This document shows, in pieces, positions 7,595 through 18,616 of a DNA stretch of 48,853 bases. Location: positions 1 through 48,853 of the forward strand of contig JBOGXB010000006.1 in NCBI GenBank assembly GCA_050694215.1, read 5' to 3'. How positions within the stretch are numbered: position 1 is the first letter of the stretch; each line of letters begins with the position of its first letter. The notes below the pieces were generated by a model that was given only the letters and a program-made list of their open reading frames with translations, was not told the origin of the DNA and did not search any database. A program made the position numbers and the translations under genes. The stretch comes from JBOGXB01 sp050694215. Its GTDB lineage: Bacteria; Actinomycetota; CADDZG01; WHSQ01.

Positions 7595-8464
7595 ATGGCC
7601 GTGAGACGAGGAGACCGGGTCGAGTACGTGGGTGAGCCCTTCTGGTTGGGACCCGATGACGAAGATTGGATACGGCCGGGTCATAGCGGGACCGTCATCG
7701 ACCTCGAGCCGCCCGATGATTCGCCGATTATCAGCTTCGATGAGGGGGGCGCTCTGGTGCTCGAGCAGTCCGACGTCCGCCGGATCAAGGTCAAGACCTC
7801 CGACAGCGATCGACAGGTCATTGAGGAACAGATCGAGTACTACGATCGCCGCGCTCCCGAGTACGACGCGACTTCCATATCACCCGGCGATCCGCTGGCC
7901 CCGTTCATGACGGACGTCGAGACAGCGCTCCATCGCTTTGCCCCACGAGGCACGGTCTTGGAGATCGGCTGTGGCACGGGCAAGCGAACCGAATGGCTGT
8001 TAGAGCACGCGCACAGCGTCACGGCCCTTGACGCGTCGGCCGCCATGCTCGAGCGGGCGCGCCGCAACGTCGGCGACGTGCGGGTGCATTGGGTGCTGGC
8101 GGATGCCTTTCGATGGGAACCAGTCCATCGGTACGACGTCGTGTTCTTTGCTTTCTGGCTCTCGCACGTACCCGTCGCACGCTTCGACCAATTCTGGAGA
8201 CTCGTGGCGCGCTGCCTTCACCCGGAGGGGCGGGTCTTCTTTCTCGACGAAGGACGGCACGACCACTGGCATGAGGAGAACATCGACCCCGCCGTGCCTC
8301 TCGTGCGCCGACGGCTCAAGGACGGAAGCGAGCACCACGTGGTCAAGGTTTTTTGGGCTGCTAAGGAGCTCGAAGACAAGTTGACCGGCATGGGCTGGAA
8401 GGTCACCGTCCAGACTGCCGGCCACCTCTATTGGGGAAAGGGGATGCTCGCTACGAGCGAGTGA
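7595..8464 (+). CDS. Class I SAM-dependent methyltransferase with small beta N-terminal domain
   Basis: A 289-residue protein. Residues 3-64 (RRGDRVEYVG ... SGTVIDLEPPDDSPIISFDEGG) look like a small SH3/KOW-type beta barrel. A class I methyltransferase domain follows from about residue 75: motif I VLEIGCGTGK at 121-130, the acidic SAM-ribose residue Asp146 in VTALDAS, and VHWVLADAF later. The substrate is unknown. The start is uncertain: ATG at 7595 begins the conserved barrel, whereas a GTG at 7472 overlaps the hydrolase by 8 bases but adds an unconserved head. Neither has a strong Shine-Dalgarno. Confidence 0.78.
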   Translation: MAVRRGDRVEYVGEPFWLGPDDEDWIRPGHSGTVIDLEPPDDSPIISFDEGGALVLEQSDVRRIKVKTSDSDRQVIEEQIEYYDRRAPEYDATSISPGDPLAPFMTDVETALHRFAPRGTVLEIGCGTGKRTEWLLEHAHSVTALDASAAMLERARRNVGDVRVHWVLADAFRWEPVHRYDVVFFAFWLSHVPVARFDQFWRLVARCLHPEGRVFFLDEGRHDHWHEENIDPAVPLVRRRLKDGSEHHVVKVFWAAKELEDKLTGMGWKVTVQTAGHLYWGKGMLATSE

Positions 8465-8522
8465 AGACTGCGAGACGAGCGCGAGCGTCTGAGCTCGTCC
8501 GGCACACATAGGCTCTCGCCCC

Positions 8523-10636
<2,114 letters not shown>

Positions 10637-10637
<1 letters not shown>

Positions 10638-13129
10638 TGTCCTCGCCTCGCGCGACCTACCGGGTGCAGCTGCATCCCGGCTTCCGGTTCGACGACGTCC
10701 GCGCGATCGTCGATTACCTCGATGAGCTGGGCGTCAGTCACGTCTACTGCTCGCCCTATCTGCAGGCACGGGCCGGCAGCCCGCACGGCTACGACGTCGT
10801 GGACCACCACCGCATCGACGACGAGCTGGGCGGAGAGGCCGGTCACTCTCGACTCGTCGGGGCGTTGTCGCAGCGCGGGATGGGCCAAGTCCTCGACGTC
10901 GTGCCCAACCACATGGCGGTGAACGAACGGGCCAACAGGTGGTGGTGGGACGTGCTCAAACACGGGCCCGCCAGCCCCTACTCGGCCTTCTTCGACATCG
11001 ACTGGGATCCCCCGGAAGCCCGTCTTCGGCGACGAGTGCTGCTGCCCGTCCTCCGCGATCACTATGGGCGGGTCCTAGAGGCGGGCGACATAAGGATCGA
11101 GCGCAGCGAGAACGAGCTCGTCGTCCGCCATCACGATCACGTGAGCCCTCTGTCACCGGAGTCGGTTGAGGTCACTCTCGGCGACGCCCCCGGCGGCGAG
11201 AGGCTCTCTGCGCTGAACTCGGACCCAGACAGCCTCCACGAACTGCTCGAGAAGCAGCATTACCGGGTCGCTCACTGGCGAACTGCCGGGCAAGACCTGA
11301 ACTACCGGTCTTTCTTCGCGATTGCGGATCTTGCGGCGCTGCGGATAGAGAACGACGACGTTTTCGATGCCGTGCACGAGCTCGTCCTCGAGCTGGTTGA
11401 TCGTGGCGTGTTGGACGGTCTGCGGATCGATCACGTGGACGGCTTACGAGATCCCGCGGTCTACCTTCGCAAGCTTCGCGGCAAGGCACCGAACACGTAC
11501 ATCGTCGTCGAGAAGATCCTCGAGCCCCACGAGGCGCTTCCAGGTGGATGGCCTGTGGAAGGCACCACCGGGTACGACTTCCTCCACCTCGCAACGGGGG
11601 TTCTGGTGGACTCTGCGAGCGAGAAGCCGCTGGACGACTTCTATCGCGACTTCACCGGTCAGGACGAGGACTTGAGCGAGCTCAGGCGCGCCAAGAAGCT
11701 GATGATGATGGAAACGGAGCTCGCCAGCGACATCGAGCGCCTGACCGATCTCTTCGTCCTCGTGTGCGAGCTTCGGCACAACTATCGCGATTTCACCCGA
11801 CATGACATGCGTGAGACTCTGCGCGAGACGCTCGCGGCGTTCTCCGTTTACCGCACTTACGTCTCATTACCTTCGAACGTCTCACTCTCGGACGAGGTCT
11901 ATGCGAACGAGGCGGTCGCCACTGCCAAGGAACGACGCGATGACCTCGACCCTGAGCTGTTCACCTTCCTGGGTGAGCTCCTATTGATGCGACACCCGGG
12001 CCGGCCGGAGAACGAGCTCGCGCTCAGGTTCCAGCAGACGAGCGGGAGCGTCATGGCTAAGGGGGTCGAGGACACGCTCTTCTACGCCTACAACCGGTTC
12101 GCGGCACTCAACGAGGTGGGCGGCGACCCGGGCCGCTTTGGCGTCTCGGTTCAGGAGTTCCACGACGCCATGGAACGCGCGGGGCGGGAGCACCCGAGGT
12201 CGATGCTCGCGACGTCGACCCACGACACGAAGCGCAGCGAGGACGTCCGCGCGCGTCTCGCTGTGCTGTCGGAGGTTCCCGAGCGATGGATCGACGCAGT
12301 ACGGAGGTGGTCGGCACTCAACGAGCGGCACCACCGCGCCGGCATGCCCGATCGCAACATGGAGTACCTCCTGTATCAGACGCTGGTAGGTGCGTGGCCG
12401 ATGAACGTCGAACGCGCGCTGGGCTACATGGAGAAGGCGGCGAAGGAGGCAAAGCTCCACACCTCGTGGATCCATCCCAACGAGCCTTACGACCGGGCCC
12501 TCAGAGCATTCGTCGAGGCTGCGCTCACCGATCGCGCGTTCGTGGACGACCTCGTGGCATTCGTAAGCACACTCATCGAGCCCGGGCGGATCAACTCGCT
12601 GACGCAGACCTTGCTCAAGCTCACGTGCTCCGGGATCCCGGATCTCTACCAGGGAACGGAGCTGTGGGATCTCAGCCTCGTCGATCCGGACAACCGGCGG
12701 CCCGTGGACTACGACGCGCGCCGCGCGCTTCTAGGGTTCGTGAATCAGGCACGGCCCGAGGAGATCCTGGCGCGCGCCGACGAGGGTGCACCGAAGCTCT
12801 TCCTCGTCCAGCGTCTCCTGCAACTCCGGCAGGAAAGGCCCGAGCTGTTCGCTCCGGAGGCGGGTTACCGACCTCTGCACGTGGAGGGTCGCAAGGCAGA
12901 GCACGTGGTCGCCTTCGCACGAGGAGAAGATCTCGTGATCGTCGCGCCTCGCGCGGTCCTCGGTCTGGGCGACGGCTGGGGAGCCACGATCGTGGAGCTC
13001 GGGCGGGGCGAATGGCAGAGCGCCCTCAACGGGGACATCTATCAGAGCCGAAGCGCGATGGGTCCCCTGCTGATCGATTTCCCGGTCAACGTCCTGATTC
13101 GCTACACGGGTCGAGGGGGAGAATCGTGA
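10637..13129 (+). CDS. treY: Malto-oligosyltrehalose synthase TreY (GH13_26)
   Basis: Converts the reducing-end glucose of a maltodextrin into an alpha,alpha-1,1-linked trehalosyl end, the first step of the TreYZ pathway. The 830-residue product has the family hallmarks: ATYRVQLHPGFRFDD at the start, HVYCSPYLQARAGSPHGYDV, VLDVVPNHMAVN, GLRIDHVDGLRDP with nucleophile Asp265, YIVVEKIL with the acid/base Glu, and ATSTHDTKRSEDVRARL near residue 525. The frame is open upstream of 10637, but the ATG overlapping the glgX stop (TGATG) begins the conserved sequence and gives the usual length. Cytosolic, translationally coupled to glgX. Confidence 0.95.
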
Positions 13130-15150
13130 GCATGGGGGAGAACGAAGGCCTCCGGACCTTCAAGCAGCTCGCGCTGGTCGTTCACTTCCATCAACCCGTC
13201 GGCAACCTCGACTCGGTGGTCGAACACGCGACCAAGCGCTGCTACCGGCCTTTCCTCGAGTTGCTGGAGCGCTACGAGGAGCTCCCGATAACTCTGCACT
13301 ACTCGGGCTGCTTGCTCGAATGGATGGAGGCGAACGCGCCGGACGTGACGTTGCTGCTTCGGCGACTCGTGGAGCGCGATCAGGTCGAGCTGATGACGGG
13401 AGGTTTCTACGAGCCCATCCTCGCGGCCCTGCCGTCCGTGGACCAGGTAGGCCAGATCGAGATGCTCACCACGCACCTGAGGAACCACTATGCCGCCGAG
13501 CCCAAGGGTCTGTGGCTGTCGGAGCGAGTATGGGAGCAGGACGTCGTGCCCGCGATGACCGAGACCGGGGTGCGCTACACAGTCGTCGACGACACCATGT
13601 TCCACGGAGTCGGGATCACCGATGAGCAGCTCACCGGGCCGTTCGTTACGGAGCACGAGGGCAAGCCGCTCCTCGTTTATGCGGGCGATCGGCGTCTTCG
13701 CTACCTCGTTCCCTACAAGAGGATCGAGCGCGTCATCGATCACCTCCGCGCGGCCGAGGACGACAGGCTCTTCGTGTACGCGGACGATGGTGAGAAGTTC
13801 GGCGAGTGGCCCGACACTCACGAGCGGGTCTACGAGAAGAAGTGGCTAGCCCGCTTCTTCGAGGAGCTCCTGGCACAGAGGAATTGGTTGAGCCTGGTGC
13901 GCCTCGGCGATCACTCCCGGACCGCTCGACCCAAAGGCCGCGTCTATCTGCCGTCGTCGTCGTACGACGAGATGATGACGTGGGCGCTCCCACGCGAGGC
14001 GCGCTTGCGACTGGGCAAGCTCCGGCGGAACCTGCAGACCGACGACCCCGAGGGTGCTCTTTCCTTTCTCAAGGGAGCTCCGTGGCGCTCGTTCCTCGCC
14101 AAGTATCCCGAGGTCAACCAACTCCAGAAACGCATGCTGCACGTGAGCCGACAGGTACACGACGCCGGGGCACCCGAGCAGGCACTGCAAGAGCTCTACC
14201 GCGCGCAGTGCAACTGCGCGTACTGGCACGGCTCGTTCGGCGGGGTCTACCTCGGCTTCATGCGCAGCGCGCTGTGGCATCACCTGATGCGAGCCGAGGG
14301 CATGGTCCGCGGCCTGGCTTCCGCCCCGGTGGTGCAGAAGCTGGACATCAACGCGGACTACATGGACGAGATCATCATCAACGCGCCGTGGGGAGCGGCC
14401 GTGCTGGCACCCCATCAGGGTGGATCGTTGATCGAGCTGGACGACTGGCGAGTGGGAGCCAACCTCCTTGCGGTCGTCGCGCGCCACCGGGAGGCGTATC
14501 ACGTCGAAGACGAGAATCCGCCGGACGAAGAGAACGACGAAGAGATACAGGTGAGCCAGACGCGCGGTCAGATCGATCGCGACTCGCTGATCTTCGACGA
14601 GTACGGGCGCGGGGCTCTCATCGACATCCTCGACGGCAACCGGCTGACCAGTCCGTACGACTACACCGTGGACGACGGCGGCATCGTGACCCTGTGGACG
14701 GCGACGAAGGGCATCAAGATCGCCAAGCAGCTCACAGCAGACGCGGAAGAGCTCGTTGCGACGTACACGATCAGCAATCACTCAGGACGGCCCTTCGAAG
14801 GATCGTTCGCGACCGAGACATCGGTACTGCCGCTCAACCTCGGGCGCGAGGTTGAGGAGGCGGAGGTCGAGTCCGACCACAATTCGTGGCGCGTGAGCCA
14901 GGCGGAGGCGGAGCTGGGTCTCGAGGTGGGCTTCAGCCGCCCTGCCGAGGTCACGAACGAGACGATCGTCACCGCGTCGGCGACACTCGAAGGCCTCAAG
15001 CCGATGCTGCAAGGCGTCGCCGTCGTTGCCCGGTGGAGCCTCGACCTTCCGGTGGACGAGAGCTTCAGCGTCGAGCTGCGACTGCGTCCATGGGTGAACG
15101 AGAAGGCTCTCACCAAAGCGAACCGGGGGGTCTCGTCTGCCCCGTCCTGA
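13126..15150 (+). CDS. GH57 4-alpha-glucanotransferase/alpha-amylase
   Basis: Family 57 glycoside hydrolase resembling the archaeal 4-alpha-glucanotransferases (Thermococcus litoralis type), which transfer maltodextrin segments between chains. Of its 674 residues, the N-terminal seven-stranded barrel has VVHFHQPVGN (region 1), WLSERVWEQD with the probable nucleophile Glu133 (region 3), and VYADDGEKFGEWP with the acid/base Asp at 220-221 (region 4). The C-terminal half carries the beta-sandwich domains seen in that subfamily (DUF1925/DUF1926-like). GTG at 13126 overlaps the treY stop and follows GAGGGGGAGA; ATG at 13132 is an alternative. Its place between treY and treZ suggests it re-sizes maltodextrins for trehalose synthesis. 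Confidence 0.92.
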   Translation: MSMGENEGLRTFKQLALVVHFHQPVGNLDSVVEHATKRCYRPFLELLERYEELPITLHYSGCLLEWMEANAPDVTLLLRRLVERDQVELMTGGFYEPILAALPSVDQVGQIEMLTTHLRNHYAAEPKGLWLSERVWEQDVVPAMTETGVRYTVVDDTMFHGVGITDEQLTGPFVTEHEGKPLLVYAGDRRLRYLVPYKRIERVIDHLRAAEDDRLFVYADDGEKFGEWPDTHERVYEKKWLARFFEELLAQRNWLSLVRLGDHSRTARPKGRVYLPSSSYDEMMTWALPREARLRLGKLRRNLQTDDPEGALSFLKGAPWRSFLAKYPEVNQLQKRMLHVSRQVHDAGAPEQALQELYRAQCNCAYWHGSFGGVYLGFMRSALWHHLMRAEGMVRGLASAPVVQKLDINADYMDEIIINAPWGAAVLAPHQGGSLIELDDWRVGANLLAVVARHREAYHVEDENPPDEENDEEIQVSQTRGQIDRDSLIFDEYGRGALIDILDGNRLTSPYDYTVDDGGIVTLWTATKGIKIAKQLTADAEELVATYTISNHSGRPFEGSFATETSVLPLNLGREVEEAEVESDHNSWRVSQAEAELGLEVGFSRPAEVTNETIVTASATLEGLKPMLQGVAVVARWSLDLPVDESFSVELRLRPWVNEKALTKANRGVSSAPS

Positions 15151-16867
15151 GGTATGGGCCCCAGGGGCGGAGCGGGTCGACCTCGTCCTCGGGGACCACA
15201 GGCAGCCGATGGCGCGGACCGTGTCCGGGTGGTTCCGGGCCGAGGTGGAGCTTACCGCCGGCACCGACTATCTGCTGGCCGTAGACGGTGGCGAGCCACG
15301 GCCTGACCCCCGTAGCCCGTGGCAGCCTCGGGGGCCGCACGGGCCGTCGCGCGCGGTCGATCACGCTCGCTTCGAGTGGACCGACCGAGGCTGGCGCGGG
15401 TTCCCGCTGGCCGACGCCGTCGTGTACGAGGTCCACGTCGGGACGTTCAGCAGCGACGGAACCTTTGACGGGATCCTTACTCGCCTGGATCATGTGTTGG
15501 ACCTCGGCGTCAACGCGATCGAGCTGATGCCGGTAGCGGAGTTCCCCGGCGAGCGCGGATGGGGCTACGACGGCGTCGATCTGTATGCGCCCCACCACAC
15601 GTACGGGGGGCCGGATGGGCTGAAGCGAGTCGTCGATGCATGTCATGCGCGGGGGCTGGCCGTGATCCTGGATGTCGTCTACAACCACCTCGGTCCGTCG
15701 GGTAACTACCTTGGAGAGTTCGGTCCCTACTTCACCGACCGTTACGCGACCCCGTGGGGAGCCGCCATGAACCTGGACGGGGCGGACAGCGACGAGGTAA
15801 GACGATTCATCGTCGACAACGCGCTCACGTGGCTGAGGGACTACCACTTCGACGGCCTTCGTATCGATGCCGTGCACGCGATAGTCGACACATCGGCCGT
15901 TCACATCCTCGAGCAGCTCGCCGTGGAGGTCGGCGCGCTCGAGGCCGACCTGGGCCGCACGCTGTGGGTGATAGCCGAGAGCGGCCTCAACGACCCGCTT
16001 CTGGTCCGTTCGCGAGATGTCGGTGGTTACGGGCTCGACGCGCAGTGGAGCGACGACTTCCACCACGCGCTCCACGCGGTCTTGACCGGCGAGAGGGCCG
16101 GCTACTACGTGGACTTCGGACGCGTGGCGGATATCGCCGCGGCACTCGAGAGGGCGTTCGTCTACGACGGACGTTACTCATCGTACCGACGTCGTACTCA
16201 CGGCCGCTCGACAGCCGGTCTGTCCGGTCACAGCTTTCTCGCCTACGCTCAAGATCACGACCAGATCGGCAATCGTGCGCTCGGTGAACGGCTGAGTCAC
16301 CTCGTGTCCGGGTCGCTGTTGAAGGTAGCGGCGGCGCTCGTGCTCACCTCTCCGTTCGTGCCGATGCTGTTCCAGGCGGAGGAGTGGGGGGCGGGGTCAC
16401 CGTTCCTCTACTTCACCGATCACTCGGAAGAGGAGCTGGGACGGGCCGTCGGTGAGGGCCGGAGACGCGAGTTCGAAGCGTTTGGGTGGGAGCCCGAGGA
16501 GATCCCCGACCCGCAGGACCCGAGTACGTTCGAGCGCTCGAAGCTCGACTGGGATGAGATCGAATCGGAGCCACACGCCGAGCTGCTCGACTGGCACCAG
16601 CGCCTAATCGATCTGAGACGACGGACTCCCGATTTGAAGGACGGCCGCATGAGTGCGCTGAGAACTACTTTCGACGACGACGAGCGATGGCTCGTCGTGG
16701 AGCGAGGACGTATCACCATCGCTTGCAACTTCTCCGGTTCCCCTCGAACGGTTCCCGTCTCCCCGGATCAGGCGAGCAGGGTTCTGCTGGCATCCACCGA
16801 CGATCCGCCCCTAGCGGGCCACGGCCTGGAGCTGCCTCCCGAAAGCGCGACGATCTTCTCGAGTTGA
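15137..16867 (+). CDS. treZ: Malto-oligosyltrehalose trehalohydrolase TreZ (GH13), probable CTG start
   Basis: Releases free trehalose from the trehalosyl end made by TreY. Conserved parts: YEVHVGTFSSDGTF, AIELMPVAEFPGERGWGYDG, ILDVVYNHLGPSGNYL, GLRIDAVHAI (nucleophile Asp), LWVIAESGLNDP (acid Glu) and YAQDHDQIGNRALGERL. The first ATG in frame is at 15209, but the family N-terminus PEVWAPGAERVDLVLG is encoded upstream from 15146. No ATG, GTG or TTG precedes it before an in-frame stop at 15095. CTG at 15137, preceded by GGGGGG at 15125-15130, would give 576 residues, the normal length, overlapping the GH57 gene by 14 bases. The start is inferred; the product is certain. Confidence 0.92.
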   Translation: MPRPEVWAPGAERVDLVLGDHRQPMARTVSGWFRAEVELTAGTDYLLAVDGGEPRPDPRSPWQPRGPHGPSRAVDHARFEWTDRGWRGFPLADAVVYEVHVGTFSSDGTFDGILTRLDHVLDLGVNAIELMPVAEFPGERGWGYDGVDLYAPHHTYGGPDGLKRVVDACHARGLAVILDVVYNHLGPSGNYLGEFGPYFTDRYATPWGAAMNLDGADSDEVRRFIVDNALTWLRDYHFDGLRIDAVHAIVDTSAVHILEQLAVEVGALEADLGRTLWVIAESGLNDPLLVRSRDVGGYGLDAQWSDDFHHALHAVLTGERAGYYVDFGRVADIAAALERAFVYDGRYSSYRRRTHGRSTAGLSGHSFLAYAQDHDQIGNRALGERLSHLVSGSLLKVAAALVLTSPFVPMLFQAEEWGAGSPFLYFTDHSEEELGRAVGEGRRREFEAFGWEPEEIPDPQDPSTFERSKLDWDEIESEPHAELLDWHQRLIDLRRRTPDLKDGRMSALRTTFDDDERWLVVERGRITIACNFSGSPRTVPVSPDQASRVLLASTDDPPLAGHGLELPPESATIFSS

Positions 16868-16887
16868 GAGAAGGAAGCAGGAGAGCG

Positions 16888-16911
16888 ATGGCGAGGTTGA
16901 AGCAACCATGA
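16888..16911 (+). CDS. Possible 7-residue coupling ORF before the zincin gene
   Basis: ATG at 16888 has a good AGGAG four bases upstream and encodes MARLKQP. Its TGA overlaps the ATG of the next gene (ATGA at 16908-16911). The zincin gene has no good Shine-Dalgarno of its own, so this tiny frame may deliver ribosomes by coupling. Whether it is translated is unknown. Confidence 0.3.
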   Translation: MARLKQP

Positions 16912-17258
16912 CCTTCGAGGACCTCGTTGCCGACGCACTTGACTCGTTGCCCGAGGAAGTCGCGCGCGCCATGCAGAACGTCGAGGTCGTGGTCGAGGAC
17001 GAGCCTCCGCCCGAGATGATCAAAGGGCTCTCCCGCGGCACGACGCTGCTCGGCCTCTACCACGGCGTCCCGCTCACGAATCGCGAGCGCTACGACCGCG
17101 CCCTACCCGACAAGATCTCGATCTACAAGGGACCGATCGTGAGACTCGCCCGCACGCCGGAGAGAATCAGGGAACAGGTCCGCCGCACCGTGATCCACGA
17201 GATCGCTCACCACTTCGGGATCGAGGAAACACGACTGCATGAGCTCGGCTGGGGCTGA
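16908..17258 (+). CDS. Small zincin-like metallopeptidase family protein
   Basis: A 116-residue minimal zinc peptidase-like protein with a TVIHEIAHHFGIEETRLHELGW ending: HEIAHHFGI (HExxHxxG/H type) near residue 100 supplies two zinc histidines and the catalytic Glu. Family members (PF06262-like, 'metallopeptidase family protein') are widespread in actinobacteria with unknown substrates. MTFEDLVADALDSLPEE at the start is typical. It is the last gene of the glgX-treY-GH57-treZ operon, 40 bases after treZ, and probably not functionally tied to carbohydrate metabolism. No signal peptide, so cytosolic. Confidence 0.85.
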   Translation: MTFEDLVADALDSLPEEVARAMQNVEVVVEDEPPPEMIKGLSRGTTLLGLYHGVPLTNRERYDRALPDKISIYKGPIVRLARTPERIREQVRRTVIHEIAHHFGIEETRLHELGWG

Positions 17259-17293
17259 GCTCCCTCTCTTTCGACGATCCATTCTGTGGTCCG

Positions 17294-17340
17294 TTCTTTG
17301 CTTCCAGGAGTCGCCTAGGACACCCGCAGGAAGCAAAGAA
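17294..17340. repeat. Long-armed inverted repeat, copy 1
   Basis: A perfect 12-bp inverted repeat, TTCTTTGCTTCC at 17294-17305 and GGAAGCAAAGAA at 17329-17340, with a 23-base spacer. The same arms recur at 18355-18402. It is 35 bases after the zincin stop. There is no run of T after either arm, so it does not look like a standard intrinsic terminator. Confidence 0.75.
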
Positions 17341-17494
17341 GCGCTACCTGCGCCCCCCAGCCTGATGAACACAGGCACCACCTCCCTCGTAGCGATATAC
17401 GAGCCGGGCCTGCTCGTAGATGCCCACGCATGCGAGAACCATTCGCCTCTACCCATCGTCTCATCATGAAAAGACGGCTCGATCTGGAGTGACC

Positions 17495-18325
17495 ATGCGG
17501 CTGCGTATCTGCTTGGTGTTGACGGCGGCTCTATCCATCTCCTTCACGTCTTCCCCGGCCGCTGCCGGCGGATATTCGTGGATGGATTGGGAGGAGCGCT
17601 ATCACGCGGGCCACATCTCGATCGGGGCCTCGAAAGACGTGTGGTTCAAGACGAGTGAAGCGGCCGAGCAAGCCTTGACGGGCGCTGTCCCCTACTTCGT
17701 CTACCTCGACGATGAGCCCTACAGGTGGACGGACCGGTGGCATGGACCCGGTCGGGACGCGGTGCGAGTGGGGAAGGTGGAGGTGACCGAGAACGGCTGG
17801 GGCGGGAACATCGTCAACGTGAGGACCGAGTTCGAGGTTCCTCGTCTCCCATCGGGCACCTACACCGCCTACTTCTGCGACTGGGGATGCCGTCACGTCA
17901 TGACCGACCTCTATCCGGTTCCCTTCAAGGTCGTGCAGTCACCCGTCGATGCACGGATGCAGGTGAGGATGGATGCGTTGCGCCATGATCTTGAGGCCTC
18001 GGCACGCAAGCTCCGGCGATTCGTGAACGACGTCGACCGAAAGGCGGTGGACCAAAACCACGACATGCGAATAGACCTCGCTCAGGATCTTAACTCCACG
18101 TCCAACGACCTCGACCGCCGCATCGACCGAGCTCTCGACGTCGCTAAGGATCGCAACGCGCTCCAGGACTCAGCGGCCTGGTTCGCGGCGGGCTTCGCGG
18201 CGGCGGTCGCGCTCGCCTTCGTCATTCGGCGACACGGACGAGGCTTCGCTGCGCCCTCGCTGGAAGACGAGCTGACCGAGCTGACCGGCGAGCGCGTTCG
18301 GGTGCCGCTCGGCAGAGGAAGTTAG
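17495..18325 (+). CDS. Secreted, C-terminally membrane-anchored protein of unknown function
   Basis: A 276-residue protein. Residues 1-27 are a signal peptide ending SSPAAA-GG. An extracytoplasmic beta-rich domain, about 28-165, contains YFCDWGCRH with two cysteines spaced C-x3-C, which could form a disulfide or bind metal. A charged helical region with heptad character follows, about 170-235 (RMDALRHDLEASARKLRRF). One membrane helix (AWFAAGFAAAVALAFVIRR) and a short cytoplasmic tail complete it. I do not recognise the family. ATG at 17495 is preferred because a GGAG lies 6 bases upstream and the signal peptide starts there. The gene lies between two copies of an inverted repeat and appears monocistronic. 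Confidence 0.75.
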   Translation: MRLRICLVLTAALSISFTSSPAAAGGYSWMDWEERYHAGHISIGASKDVWFKTSEAAEQALTGAVPYFVYLDDEPYRWTDRWHGPGRDAVRVGKVEVTENGWGGNIVNVRTEFEVPRLPSGTYTAYFCDWGCRHVMTDLYPVPFKVVQSPVDARMQVRMDALRHDLEASARKLRRFVNDVDRKAVDQNHDMRIDLAQDLNSTSNDLDRRIDRALDVAKDRNALQDSAAWFAAGFAAAVALAFVIRRHGRGFAAPSLEDELTELTGERVRVPLGRGS

Positions 18326-18354
18326 TCGGAAGACTCGTTCCAGGATCTGCGCCT

Positions 18355-18402
18355 TTCTTTGCTTCCAGAGGGTCCTCCCCGCATGCCTCACGAAGCAAAG
18401 AA
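18355..18402. repeat. Long-armed inverted repeat, copy 2
   Basis: An 11-bp inverted repeat, TTCTTTGCTTC at 18355-18365 and GAAGCAAAGAA at 18392-18402, with a 26-base spacer. The arms are the same as at 17294-17340 but the spacers differ, so arms and not loops are conserved. It lies 29 bases after the stop of the membrane-anchored protein gene. Confidence 0.75.
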
Positions 18403-18616
18403 CGCAGTACCGGCCGCCGCGCTGACCCCGCCCTCATCGCCTTTTTGCATCGAGGAGATCCGCAGTAGACATCCAGGATGCAATGTAGCCCCCAGAGCCG
18501 AAGAAGGGTCGCCGGTCGGGCCCAGCCAGAGGTTAGCGCCGGGAACACATCCTCGGCCGACTCTCGAGAGGAGGACGGCCAGCGGCCGTGGTCCTCGTTT
18601 GAAGTAGCCGTGGCGG
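18403..18616. other. Intergenic stretch with a weak inverted repeat
   Basis: Between the second inverted repeat and the small minus-strand gene I see no convincing coding sequence. A TTGCATC (18445-18451) / GATGCAA (18477-18483) inverted repeat with a 25-base spacer is present; its significance is doubtful. Confidence 0.4.

Noticed and set aside
12286..13125. In-frame extension of the GH57 gene into treY
   Set aside because: The GTG at 13126 overlapping the treY stop begins the conserved sequence; the extension is an alternate-frame reading of treY.
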